Shown piece by piece: positions 27,757 through 36,364 of a DNA stretch of 47,662 nt. The position numbers and the translations under genes were made by a program. This DNA is from a virus. The notes under the pieces are model-generated. The model was not told where the DNA came from and searched no databases. It saw nothing but the letters and a program-made list of their open reading frames with translations. Location of the stretch: the IMG/VR virus record IMGVR_UViG_3300040751_005239, positions 1 through 47,662 of that record, one strand, 5' to 3'. How positions within the stretch are numbered: position 1 is the stretch's first letter; every line of letters starts with the position of its first letter.

Positions 27757-29154
27757 TTAAAATTTGATAATACTACTTCTACCTGTATTTTTCAATATGT
27801 CTTTGCATTTTTTTCTAAAGAAGTCTCTAATTTCTTTAATTTCTTCCCAACCAGTTCCTACACTTAAATTTTCTGTTATTAGCGTTTTTTTGTTCTTTTT
27901 TATTTTTTCTTCAAGGTTTTTAAAATAATTTTTAGGATCTAAACAATATTTTTTATCTGTATGGTATCTCATTAATACATCTTTTTTGATGCCGTATCTT
28001 TTTCTTGCATTATCTGAATATTCTTTATCAAAGTTTGCAAGATTTATTTTTTCACTTTTATCATAGTACTTATCAAAAAGCATTTCTTGAAAATCATCAG
28101 AGTTTCCGTGCATTCCCCATGGTTGATAAATATATTTGTATCTTTCTGTAACTGCAGCTATTTTTGAAAAAGAATTCTTTTCCAACTTACTTTTACTAAT
28201 CTGGCCCGGGTATAAGGTTTCTGAATATACTATTTCTTCTTTTTTAATTTTTCTTTTTGCAACTAGATCTCTTATGTTTCGCATAGAAAAAATATGATTA
28301 ACTATACTTGGATTAGAACCTGCAGGTGAATTCAGATCTCCATTTTCATCTAGGCAAAACGAAGATATTAAAGGCACGTCAATAATTTCTTGAGTCAAGT
28401 GAAATCCATAATCTTTCATTCCGTACTCACCTTGAAATGTTCCATGATCAGAAGCAAAGATTATTTCTGGTGCATCGCTATTTTTTAGGTGACCAGTTTC
28501 GTCTAATATTTCACCAATGACATCATCTACAATGCAGTTCCAAACATCATCTCTTGTTATTCTTTGCTGTCCTGCATAATCTAAATATTTTAAAAGAGGA
28601 TCGCCTACTGTGTTGTTTGTAATGTCTAGTTCTTTGTAAAAACCGTGTATTTTCATCCAGACGAAACAAGGTTTTCCTTTTTTTCTTGCTGCGTCTATAA
28701 TTTTCAAACTATGTTTTAAGTGTGTTTTTCGACTATTGTTCGGATTAATATCCCAATCATCTATTAAATGTATATTAATTCCTTTCTTTCCCCATATTCC
28801 TGCTGTTTGTTTGTATGTCTCAAAATACTTACCAGGTTTATTGACAAAAATTAAGTTTACATCATAGCCTTTTTCTAATAAGTCTGTGAACATATTACTA
28901 GAAGACTTAATTTGTGTTTCATAAAGTCTTTGTTTGAAAGGTATATTGCTTTCATCGTGTAATTCCCACGAATATAAACCTGTCCATTCACAGCTATGAC
29001 ACATGAGCGTTGAGGCAGCAGGAGCGATCGCTTGTTTGAACAAAGTACCGCTTCTTGCTATTTTTTCAATATTTGGATATATGTTATATCCTCCGTAGAG
29101 GCTCATCCTTCCTGAGTACATGCGATCTGTTGCTATATAAATAATGTCTTTCAT
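27757..29154 (-). CDS. Alkaline-phosphatase-superfamily enzyme with Thr nucleophile
   Basis: A soluble 465-residue protein starting at the ATG at 29154, after AAGGAT. A longer start at 29220 would overlap the upstream gene, so I reject it. The fold signature is clear: TDRMYSGRMSLYGGY, PNIEKIARSGTLFKQAIAP, then SDHGTFQGEYGMKDYGFH followed by IIDVPLI. At the nucleophile position sulfatases have C or S in a C-x-P-S-R motif; here it is T49 (ASTLMCHSCEWTG), and the arginine is missing. That excludes a formylglycine sulfatase and points to a phosphotransferase or phosphodiesterase. No membrane segment or signal peptide is seen, so it is probably cytoplasmic. Confidence 0.65.
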   Translation of the reverse strand: MKDIIYIATDRMYSGRMSLYGGYNIYPNIEKIARSGTLFKQAIAPAASTLMCHSCEWTGLYSWELHDESNIPFKQRLYETQIKSSSNMFTDLLEKGYDVNLIFVNKPGKYFETYKQTAGIWGKKGINIHLIDDWDINPNNSRKTHLKHSLKIIDAARKKGKPCFVWMKIHGFYKELDITNNTVGDPLLKYLDYAGQQRITRDDVWNCIVDDVIGEILDETGHLKNSDAPEIIFASDHGTFQGEYGMKDYGFHLTQEIIDVPLISSFCLDENGDLNSPAGSNPSIVNHIFSMRNIRDLVAKRKIKKEEIVYSETLYPGQISKSKLEKNSFSKIAAVTERYKYIYQPWGMHGNSDDFQEMLFDKYYDKSEKINLANFDKEYSDNARKRYGIKKDVLMRYHTDKKYCLDPKNYFKNLEEKIKKNKKTLITENLSVGTGWEEIKEIRDFFRKKCKDILKNTGRSSIIKF

Positions 29155-29165
29155 TTTAATCCTTT

Positions 29166-29858
29166 TTAAGGTTTTAATCTTAATGCTCTTATGTCTCCAT
29201 GCCATTGACTTCTTCCCCAAGGCCTGTCTAGATAGTAGCCTAAATCATCGAACATATTTAACTCTTTAAGAAACTTACATTGTATCCTATGCTGGTGACC
29301 TGCTACACCGTCGATTTGTTCAGTCCAGCAAGATAAATTATTTTCCATCTTGTCATAAACTTTGCAAAATTCACTTAGCAAAAAAGAATTTCCGATATAG
29401 AACAAATCATTTATCTTAGAATCTCTTTTAGGTCCTGGGACATACATTCGATTGTGTTCAATATCATTAAAATTAACATCCTTAAACCAAGCAATGTCAT
29501 GCCTAGTTAATAAAACATAATCATATTTAAAATTTTTACTTTTTTCTTTGAGGCACAAGAGGTTAATTGCGCTTTTCATTGAAAACATTTTACTTTTAGC
29601 ATTAAATTCCTTTTTTTCTCTGGCAGAGAATTCTTTTTGTTTTTCAACTTTAACAATGCATTCCTTGACGATCTTTACTGTTTTTTCTTTTATTTTTTTA
29701 GTTACTTCTTCTTTTTCGCTGTCGTTTTTAACCCATGTATGAAAAAACATATCAATTTCAACGTCTTTGTTGATTTTAATTGCACTCATTAAAGAATCTA
29801 TAGACTCATCAAACCAATCAGTCAAATATCCGTAAAAGCATATTCCTATTTTTTTCAT
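29166..29858 (-). CDS. Glycosyltransferase-like protein, GT-A-type (putative)
   Basis: A 230-residue protein with features I associate with a group of capsular and phage proteins of unknown donor: IGICFYGYLTDW at the start, FFHTW (39-43) and KYDYVLLTRHDIAWF (111-125). The last acts like a GT-A metal-site strand, with D121 as candidate metal ligand. The C-terminal half is loop-rich with H and W residues (PWGRSQWHGDIRALRL). Near the AP-superfamily enzyme and radical SAM gene. Moderate to low certainty. Confidence 0.5.
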   Translation of the reverse strand: MKKIGICFYGYLTDWFDESIDSLMSAIKINKDVEIDMFFHTWVKNDSEKEEVTKKIKEKTVKIVKECIVKVEKQKEFSAREKKEFNAKSKMFSMKSAINLLCLKEKSKNFKYDYVLLTRHDIAWFKDVNFNDIEHNRMYVPGPKRDSKINDLFYIGNSFLLSEFCKVYDKMENNLSCWTEQIDGVAGHQHRIQCKFLKELNMFDDLGYYLDRPWGRSQWHGDIRALRLKP

Positions 29859-29867
29859 TTTTAACCT

Positions 29868-31016
29868 CTATAACGTTTCATCTAGGTGCGACATTGAATT
29901 TACGCATTTGTTGCAAACATCGTCTTTGTAATATTCGTTTTTAGAATGTATCTCTCTATAAAATTTCATTTCGTTGCCATTCCAAATTTCTTGAATCGTA
30001 CCTGTTATTAATTTTGCTTTTTTTGATTTATCTACCAAGCCTATGTTTTCAACGCTAGAATATGTTACATCTTTGCTTGTTTTTAATATACCAACAGGTA
30101 TTTCAGCACCATAAAAAGAACAGCAAGGTAAAACAGTACCGTCATACCTTACAGACAGATGAACGAATGGTTGTGCGCACTTAAATCTTTTGTTTGTTTT
30201 TTTACTGATAGATGTTTCTTTTCCGTAATCTTCTGTTATACCTACTAAATCTTGAATTCCAATTCCATCGACTTTGTCTTTCCAGTAATTAATGAAATCT
30301 TCAAGTTCATGTTTATTTGTTTTTGTTTTGACGAAATTAACTCTCACTGTTGGTAATTCTTTTCCCATACTATTTCTTAGCTGGATAAAATTTTTAACAT
30401 TTTGTATTGTTTTGCTGAATTCGCCACCCAGTCTTATTTTATCATAAGTTTCTTTTGTGTTTGCATCTATGGATATTTGAAGCCTATCTAATCCTGAATT
30501 TATTATTTCTTTTGATATTTTTTCTGTCAAAAGTGAACCATTTGTGCTAAAATAAGTATCAATAATTCCTCTTTTCTTAGCATACTTTATAAATTTTACA
30601 ATGTCTTTCCTGATCAAAGGTTCATTAATGTAATTAAATCTTACGCACTTCAAACCTTTTTTAACACTAATGTCTATTACTTCTTTAAAAACTTCAAAAT
30701 CAAACCAAGTTGATTTTCCTTTACCTGCTGTGTTTTCAGCGCTCCATGTGCACATAGGGCACCTGAAATTGCATGAATAATTAAGTTCAAAATCAATTTG
30801 TATTGGATAATTTGTCTTTTTAAGGTTTTTAGAAATGTCAGCGTATTCTTTTCTATATTTCTTATATTTGTATCTATCGACGTAACTTAAATTTCTTAAA
30901 ATTATATTTTCAATATTTTTTTTATTAATCTGCGTTGTTATTTCATTTTCATTTTTTGTTGTCAATAAAAACATTGATAAATTTTTTTTAATACTTTGAA
31001 TTATTCTTTTAATCAT
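29868..31016 (-). CDS. Radical SAM protein with SPASM-type C-terminus
   Basis: A 382-residue radical SAM enzyme. C82-x3-C86-x2-C89 in YSCNFRCPMCTW binds the SAM-cleaving [4Fe-4S] cluster; the strand after it and the TNGSLL segment (158-163) are typical. C280, C298-C299, C368 and C371 form a SPASM-like set for auxiliary clusters. Such enzymes modify peptides or sugars by radical chemistry. The substrate is unknown here. The ferredoxin encoded at 21223-21459 could be an electron donor, though it is 8 kb away. Clustered with glycosyltransferases and methyltransferases. Confidence 0.75.
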   Translation of the reverse strand: MIKRIIQSIKKNLSMFLLTTKNENEITTQINKKNIENIILRNLSYVDRYKYKKYRKEYADISKNLKKTNYPIQIDFELNYSCNFRCPMCTWSAENTAGKGKSTWFDFEVFKEVIDISVKKGLKCVRFNYINEPLIRKDIVKFIKYAKKRGIIDTYFSTNGSLLTEKISKEIINSGLDRLQISIDANTKETYDKIRLGGEFSKTIQNVKNFIQLRNSMGKELPTVRVNFVKTKTNKHELEDFINYWKDKVDGIGIQDLVGITEDYGKETSISKKTNKRFKCAQPFVHLSVRYDGTVLPCCSFYGAEIPVGILKTSKDVTYSSVENIGLVDKSKKAKLITGTIQEIWNGNEMKFYREIHSKNEYYKDDVCNKCVNSMSHLDETL

Positions 31017-31039
31017 TTTCTGAAATTTCCTTTAAATAG

Positions 31040-31792
31040 CTATTTAGTTACTTCTAAATATAAGCTAGCGTGTGGATTTGTATCAGTCCATTTAACTTGG
31101 TTGTAAATATTGTTCATACTTTTTGAATTAACTTCAACAATACTTGAAAATCCTACATTGTTAATTAACATTTCTTCAAATTTTTCAATATTCCAAAAAT
31201 TTATATGTTGCAATGTTGTTTTTTTAGGAAAGTTTTTTTTAATTTCATAACATTTTTCATGTAATATTTTGCAAACTTCTTTGGTATTTTTCGTATATAG
31301 CATGTCTTTAATTTCTGATTCGCTCATTTTTAACTGTCTAATAGGAGGACCCTCATACCAATCTTTACTAACCCTATCAGAAAAATGATAATTACTAAAC
31401 CAGTTCAATAAAGCATTCTGTGCCGTCGGTTTTATGTTGTATTTTTCCCAACAATTATATTTTTTTCTAATGCCCCTATATTGTCTCAAGGGAGGACTTT
31501 TCCACATCGGATGCTTTTCGATAAAACACTTGTGAAGTTTTTCAAAGTCTGGTACAATTATTGTAAATACACTTCCTTTTTTAAGTACGCGATAAGTTTC
31601 TTTAAAAATATTCATAGATACTTTATCATCTATATGTTCAAAAAAATGTGAAGAATATGCAATATCAAATTGATTGTCTTCATAAGCAAACGATGAATTC
31701 TCATTCAATACATGACCTCGGACAGCATCTATTCCTACCCATCCCTTTGGACAATTCCACTCTTTGCCGCAGCCTAAATTAATCCCTAACAT
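31040..31792 (-). CDS. Class I SAM-dependent methyltransferase
   Basis: A 250-residue protein. The start is MLGINLGCGKEWNCPKGWVG, a motif I (L-x-x-G-C-G) with the following acidic residue in VGIDAVRG. The classic strand FDIAYSSHFFEHIDD (63-77 or so) and the VLKKGSVFTIIVPD segment complete the Methyltransf_11 pattern. The reading frame is also open from TTG at 31798, overlapping the transketolase stop as TTGA. I prefer the ATG at 31792, as motif I begins right after it. Probable small-molecule or glycan substrate. Confidence 0.7.
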   Translation of the reverse strand: MLGINLGCGKEWNCPKGWVGIDAVRGHVLNENSSFAYEDNQFDIAYSSHFFEHIDDKVSMNIFKETYRVLKKGSVFTIIVPDFEKLHKCFIEKHPMWKSPPLRQYRGIRKKYNCWEKYNIKPTAQNALLNWFSNYHFSDRVSKDWYEGPPIRQLKMSESEIKDMLYTKNTKEVCKILHEKCYEIKKNFPKKTTLQHINFWNIEKFEEMLINNVGFSSIVEVNSKSMNNIYNQVKWTDTNPHASLYLEVTK

Positions 31793-31794
31793 TG

Positions 31795-32724
31795 TCAAAT
31801 AACTTCTGTAATTGTTTTGAATATACCTTTAGCATTCAAATTGTATTTCTCATATAAGTCTTTAGGCGTACCGGATTCTGGGAAGACGTCGTTCAAGCCA
31901 ATTCTTTTAACTCGCTTAGGAGAATGTTCACTAAGAGTTTCAGATACTATCGATCCTAATCCACCTACAATAGTATGATCCTCAACTGTTACAACCAGTT
32001 CAGAATTTTTTGTGTATTTAATTAAACCCTCTGTATCAAACGGCTTTAAAGTGTGGGCATTAATAATGTTAACTTTTTTGCTTTTTTGTTTTTCAATCAT
32101 TTCTGCTGCTTTAATTACGTCTGTTAAAACACAACCAGAAACAATTATTGTTATGTCTGGTTCATCACATTGTTTAACAATTTGCAACTTTCCTAACTCT
32201 ATGTTTGAATTTTGCGTAAAAATCTCATCAACAGGTTGCCTTCCTAGTCTAAGGTAAGAAGGACCAGGTTGTTTTATTATTAATTTAAGCATATCTCTTG
32301 TTTGATTATATGTGGCCGGTTGATACACTTTCATGTTAGGTAATGATCTCATTAGCGATATATCTTCTAATCCCATTTGAGTAACGCCATCTTTACCTAT
32401 CGCCATACCTGAGTGAGTACCTACTAAAAGCATTGATGCATCAGAATAGCATGCAGAAACTCTTATTACATCATATTTGCCTGTCAAAAAAGAAGCAAAA
32501 GAAGAAAAAACAGGATAGAAGCCATTCTCAGAAAGACCTGACGCTATTCCGATCGCATTACATTCTGCGATTCCACATTCAAAAAATCTTTCAGGAAATT
32601 TTTCTAGAAATTTAGTAGTCCTAGTAGCTTTTGATAAGTCAGCACTCAAAACAATTAAATTTTTTTCATCTTTCCCCAAACAAACTAATTCATCTCCGAA
32701 ACCGTCTCTTGTTGCTAAACTCAT
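31795..32724 (-). CDS. Transketolase, C-terminal subunit
   Basis: A 309-residue protein with the pyrimidine-binding and C-terminal domains of transketolase. E54 in ECGIAECNAIGIASGL is the glutamate that activates thiamine diphosphate. The segment YLRLGRQPVDEIF and the C-terminal domain (TIIVSGCVLTDVIKAAEMIE) are as in split transketolases. It begins inside the stop of the N-terminal subunit gene (ATGA overlap), so the two halves are made coupled. Two-subunit transketolases are known in archaea and some bacteria, usually with carbohydrate clusters. Together they should move C2 units to make sedoheptulose 7-phosphate or a related ketose. Confidence 0.85.
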   Translation of the reverse strand: MSLATRDGFGDELVCLGKDEKNLIVLSADLSKATRTTKFLEKFPERFFECGIAECNAIGIASGLSENGFYPVFSSFASFLTGKYDVIRVSACYSDASMLLVGTHSGMAIGKDGVTQMGLEDISLMRSLPNMKVYQPATYNQTRDMLKLIIKQPGPSYLRLGRQPVDEIFTQNSNIELGKLQIVKQCDEPDITIIVSGCVLTDVIKAAEMIEKQKSKKVNIINAHTLKPFDTEGLIKYTKNSELVVTVEDHTIVGGLGSIVSETLSEHSPKRVKRIGLNDVFPESGTPKDLYEKYNLNAKGIFKTITEVI

Positions 32725-33491
32725 TTTAACTCCTTCAGTGCCAAATCGTATTCTTTTTTGTTAGGCGCTTTTGCATGCCAAGAAGGTGTCTCCATAAAAG
32801 ACACACCTTTTCCTTTGACTGTTTTTGCAATAATACATGTCGGCTTTTTACTTTTAAAACATGTTAATGTTTTTTCAACTTCTTTGTAGTCGTTTCCATC
32901 AATTTCAATCACTTCCCAACCAAAAGATAATATTTTTTCAGTTAAACTTTTACCAATATCCAAGCTTAATACATCTTTTGTATATCCATCGTTTTGAGCT
33001 CCATTTTTATCAATGATCAAACACAGATTATTTAGCTTGAATTTAGGTGCTAACATTATCGATTCCCAAATTTGACCTTCTTGCATTTCTCCATCCCCAA
33101 CAATACAAAAAACTTTATTTTTTTCTTGCTTAATTGAATGTGCTAAGGCATGGCCAATTGCGATGCTTAAACCTTGCCCTAGTGAACCGGTTGTAGCAAC
33201 AACATTTTTAAGCCTAACCTTGTCAGGATGACCCTGGAGTTTAGAATTAATTTTTCTAAAAGACAATAATTCTTTTTCACTAATTACACCTGACAAGTGT
33301 AGAGCTGCATATAAGGCAGGTGCAGCATGCCCCTTTGATAAAATTAGCTTGTCTAATTCTCCAGATTTTAAATCAAAGTTGTTGTATAGACATGCTACAA
33401 TTTCAGCTATCGAAAAAGATCCACCTACATGTCCGGACTGTGCTTCTAGCAACATTTTAAGTATTGTTTTTCTAATTTCATTTGGCGTCAT
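32721..33491 (-). CDS. Transketolase, N-terminal (TPP-binding) subunit
   Basis: A 256-residue protein equal to the first domain of transketolase. G20-H-V-G-G24 and SKGHAAPALYAAL lie in the active site; G132-D-G-E-M-Q-E-G139 to N163 is the thiamine-diphosphate/Mg motif. The next gene supplies the other half, with an ATGA overlap. Nearly all full-length features are present, so this is an active enzyme half, not a remnant. Its neighbours are the GmhA-like isomerase and the AroE-like protein, which fits a role in a heptose-type or ketose-derived sugar pathway. Confidence 0.87.
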   Translation of the reverse strand: MTPNEIRKTILKMLLEAQSGHVGGSFSIAEIVACLYNNFDLKSGELDKLILSKGHAAPALYAALHLSGVISEKELLSFRKINSKLQGHPDKVRLKNVVATTGSLGQGLSIAIGHALAHSIKQEKNKVFCIVGDGEMQEGQIWESIMLAPKFKLNNLCLIIDKNGAQNDGYTKDVLSLDIGKSLTEKILSFGWEVIEIDGNDYKEVEKTLTCFKSKKPTCIIAKTVKGKGVSFMETPSWHAKAPNKKEYDLALKELK

Positions 33492-33506
33492 TAGCGCAAT
33501 CTCCTT

Positions 33507-34136
33507 TTATAAATCCTGGACTTTCTTTTTAAAAATACCAGTTACAATATGAGTAATTTTTGATAAGCAGTCTTCAAAATGAAAATTATTGTTATTTTTA
33601 CCTGTCTGGCCTGGAAAGTTAGAATTACCAGTAATTTCAATAATCAGATCTGAATGTTGTGCGCATTTTCCTTTTTTGTTTTTTGTCAATAAAACAGTTT
33701 TCATATTTCTTGCTTTTGAAACTTTAAAGGATTCTAAAATATTTTTAGAATTTCCTGATCCTGAAAAACCTATTACTACATCATTTTCTCTTCCGTGCAC
33801 CTCTAATTGACCACTAAAAATATGATCTGGGCCTAAATCGTTCATTAATCCTGTTATTGAAGTATTTGATACGCATAGATCGATCACCCTAAGTCTTTTA
33901 TTTGATTTAAATTTTTTTGACTTATCTTCGCATACAAACGGATGAAGCGAAAGATCTGATACTAAATTACCTACAAAACCCGCATTGCCTCCATTGCCGC
34001 AAGCAAAAATACAATTGTCGTGCTGGTAAGCATCCCAGATAAAACTAATTAATTTGTCTACACTAATTTCATCAATGTTGTCAAATACGTTTTTTGATTC
34101 TTCTTTATATAATTTTATTAAGTCAATGTTTTTCAT
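33507..34136 (-). CDS. SIS-domain phosphosugar isomerase, GmhA-type
   Basis: A 209-residue protein of the sedoheptulose-7-phosphate isomerase family. G47-N-G-G50 and the S125-G-S-G-N-S130 loop bind phosphate; TSITGLMNDLGPDHIFSGQL and GRENDVVIGFSGSGNS are close to GmhA. Catalytic candidates are E188 and H196 in HFEDCLSKITHIV. One family glutamate (E65 in E. coli) aligns with D61 here, so substrate details may differ. The reaction expected is sedoheptulose 7-phosphate to D-glycero-D-manno-heptose 7-phosphate, the first step of ADP- or GDP-heptose synthesis. The adjacent transketolase supplies the substrate. Confidence 0.75.
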   Translation of the reverse strand: MKNIDLIKLYKEESKNVFDNIDEISVDKLISFIWDAYQHDNCIFACGNGGNAGFVGNLVSDLSLHPFVCEDKSKKFKSNKRLRVIDLCVSNTSITGLMNDLGPDHIFSGQLEVHGRENDVVIGFSGSGNSKNILESFKVSKARNMKTVLLTKNKKGKCAQHSDLIIEITGNSNFPGQTGKNNNNFHFEDCLSKITHIVTGIFKKKVQDL

Positions 34137-34146
34137 TTTTTTCCTT

Positions 34147-34824
34147 TTATTTTTTAATAATATTATCTAAGTTTTTTAAAATGTACATTGTAGGAAAGTC
34201 TTTTTTAGTATAAAGATTAAATTGTTTTGCAGCTTGAAGAATTGCTAATTCTTTTCCAGTGTCAGTATTTGTGTCGCAGTCAACGTATACAATTTCCTTG
34301 TTAAATTTTAAACCTTTTACTGGAGTACAATTAAAGATTAAACCGGATTTGATTTTTTTAATTTCTTCCCAGTTTTCTCTAGTATAAATTTTTATTTCTT
34401 TGAAGATTTTGTTTGCTGAGTATTGAACCGCTTTTGAAAAACCTCCATTGCCTAAAATATGAATTGTTTTAAAATTTCTGTACCTATTAATTACTTCAAA
34501 TGTTGAGTCACAGTCAGTATTGTATGCTATTAATTTCCCATTATCGTTAAGAATAGTGTTTGCTGCTCCAATGTCTTTAACTTCTTCGGATAATTCATCG
34601 ACATAATTTAAAACTTCTTCTTTGTAAGGCATTGTTATACTAACACCTCTTATATTTAAAGCTCGAGCGCCCTGAATTGCAGTTTTTAAATCTTTTGTGC
34701 TGAATGCTTTATAAAGAAAATTCATTTTTTCTTTTTCAAAAATATGATTATATATAGTTGTTCCAAAATTACCAGCTTTTTTTGCTAAAGAAATACAGAC
34801 TATTGTATCTTTATTTATTTTCAC
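34147..34824 (-). CDS. Shikimate dehydrogenase (AroE)-like oxidoreductase, divergent
   Basis: A 225-residue protein, shorter than the usual 270, starting at GTG 34824 behind AGAGG. Family features: SITMPYKEEV with catalytic K68, the GAANT turn (N89), NTDCD with D104, and the dinucleotide loop G125-N-G-G128. The S-x-S motif near the N-terminus that holds the shikimate carboxylate is lost (ISLAKKAGNFGTTIYNHIF), so the substrate is probably not shikimate. Placed between the isomerase and the nucleotidyltransferase-kinase, it may oxidise or reduce a sugar-derived intermediate. That is inference. Confidence 0.65.
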   Translation of the reverse strand: MKINKDTIVCISLAKKAGNFGTTIYNHIFEKEKMNFLYKAFSTKDLKTAIQGARALNIRGVSITMPYKEEVLNYVDELSEEVKDIGAANTILNDNGKLIAYNTDCDSTFEVINRYRNFKTIHILGNGGFSKAVQYSANKIFKEIKIYTRENWEEIKKIKSGLIFNCTPVKGLKFNKEIVYVDCDTNTDTGKELAILQAAKQFNLYTKKDFPTMYILKNLDNIIKK

Positions 34825-36364
34825 TTAAAACCTCTGCGAGTAGTAACTTGCCTAACAAAAATAAAAATCTTCCATACTCTCCCTTATGAAAATTTTCATA
34901 AAGGCATGCGATGTTAAGGTAATTCAATATGCCTACTAGTTTTACTTGTTGCCATGATAATTTATTTTCTTTACAAAACTCTTCGAGTATTTGAAGATTT
35001 TGCAATAAATTACTTCTTATGGCATATTCAATTGATGCTTCGTTTTCTGATATTTGTACAGAATACAAGCCTTTCATGATGTAACTTCCGTTAATCAAAA
35101 GAGCGTGATATATCTTTCCTAAATCGTAATATGCATCACCGATTTCTATTGAATCTCCAAAAGATTCTCGCCAATCAATCGTATAAAACTTGTTTTCATT
35201 ATTACTAAATATAATGTTTTCAGGTTGCATATCTCCGTGGAAGTGAGATTGTTTTGCATCTTCGAATAAACGATCCCAAGATATAGTTTCAATCATTGAA
35301 TTAATCGAATTAACTTTTACACCATTGATTAATGATATCTTGTCTAAATTTTCATGTTTAAACTTTTTAATTCTTTGAATCGTTTTGCTTTCGTACATCT
35401 TGTAACAATTATTAATAAATTTTTTGTCATTTTCAATATGTTTTTGTAAAAAATTAGATTTGTAAAATTCTAAGAAATTTTTAAAAACTCTGTAATCTTT
35501 AAAATTTGATAATAATTCGCCTTCGATATAATCGTAGCAATACATGTTTTCATTAATTAAATCAACCTTAGGGGTTAATTCACCTAAAATAACTGATCGT
35601 TGATACCTCATTTTTGTTTTTGCTGCATTATCAAAATATTTAATGACTTTACCATTTTCAATAAATAGAGCTTCATTCGTTTTATTTGCAACAACTTCAT
35701 TTGGGAATTTTTTCCTTGTTAGTTCATAAGATTTATTATTTCCCGTGTCGTACCAGTTAAAATATTTTAATTCTATTTCTTTTAGCTTATCAAAACCAGA
35801 AATTACCTGGATTTCATTTTTGATTAATTGTGCTGACTCTAAAGATTTCCAAAATTTTTTATAATCATATATTCCAGCAATGCCTATGAATGCTGTACTT
35901 CCTTTTCCGTAATAAAATTTTTTAAACTTGTTGTTGTCAGAATCAACAAGACAATAATTTTCATAGTTTTCATCAATTTTAGATACACCTACCCAATTAT
36001 TATTAAAATTTTCAATTACATCGTCATTACCTAGGATTGTATCTACTGATGTAAAGACAAACGGGCAGTTTAAAAACCCTTTACAGCAAAGCAAACTGTA
36101 GCCTGGGCCAGATCCTACTTGATCATAATTGTCGACTTCTACAAAATTAAATTTTCTTTTTGGGTGTATTGCTTTCAAATATGACTTTATTTGATCTGCC
36201 TTGTACCCTAATGCAATTATAATTTCTGTATCTTCGCTTACCTTTTCAATTATTTTAGAAATAACAGGTTTGTTTTCTATAGGTAGAAGCGCCTTGTGCA
36301 GACCTACTATAGAATCATTTCTTGAACCTTTTCCGGCTGCGAGGATACATAATTTATGATTCAT
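34811..36364 (-). CDS. Bifunctional nucleotidyltransferase-kinase fusion
   Basis: A 517-residue two-domain protein from ATG 36364; a GTG 12 bases upstream is less likely. Domain 1 (about 1-225) is a GT-A nucleotidyltransferase with LAAGKGSRN (8-16), K24 and a metal-site segment SVDT (106-109). Domain 2 (about 240-517) is an aminoglycoside/choline-kinase-fold kinase: HGDMQPEN (376-383) is the catalytic loop and IDWRESFGD carries the metal Asp. Kinase plus nucleotidyltransferase activity would turn a hydroxyl sugar or alcohol into an NDP-linked donor. It overlaps the cupin stop (11 bases) and the AroE-like start (14 bases). Confidence 0.75.
   Translation of the reverse strand: MNHKLCILAAGKGSRNDSIVGLHKALLPIENKPVISKIIEKVSEDTEIIIALGYKADQIKSYLKAIHPKRKFNFVEVDNYDQVGSGPGYSLLCCKGFLNCPFVFTSVDTILGNDDVIENFNNNWVGVSKIDENYENYCLVDSDNNKFKKFYYGKGSTAFIGIAGIYDYKKFWKSLESAQLIKNEIQVISGFDKLKEIELKYFNWYDTGNNKSYELTRKKFPNEVVANKTNEALFIENGKVIKYFDNAAKTKMRYQRSVILGELTPKVDLINENMYCYDYIEGELLSNFKDYRVFKNFLEFYKSNFLQKHIENDKKFINNCYKMYESKTIQRIKKFKHENLDKISLINGVKVNSINSMIETISWDRLFEDAKQSHFHGDMQPENIIFSNNENKFYTIDWRESFGDSIEIGDAYYDLGKIYHALLINGSYIMKGLYSVQISENEASIEYAIRSNLLQNLQILEEFCKENKLSWQQVKLVGILNYLNIACLYENFHKGEYGRFLFLLGKLLLAEVLSENK

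Noticed and set aside
27757-29154. Calling this gene a sulfatase
   Set aside because: No C/S-x-P-S-R formylglycine motif is present.
29155-29220. Longer N-terminus for the AP-superfamily enzyme
   Set aside because: It overlaps the upstream gene end, and the core fold starts right after the ATG at 29154, which has an AAGGAT site.
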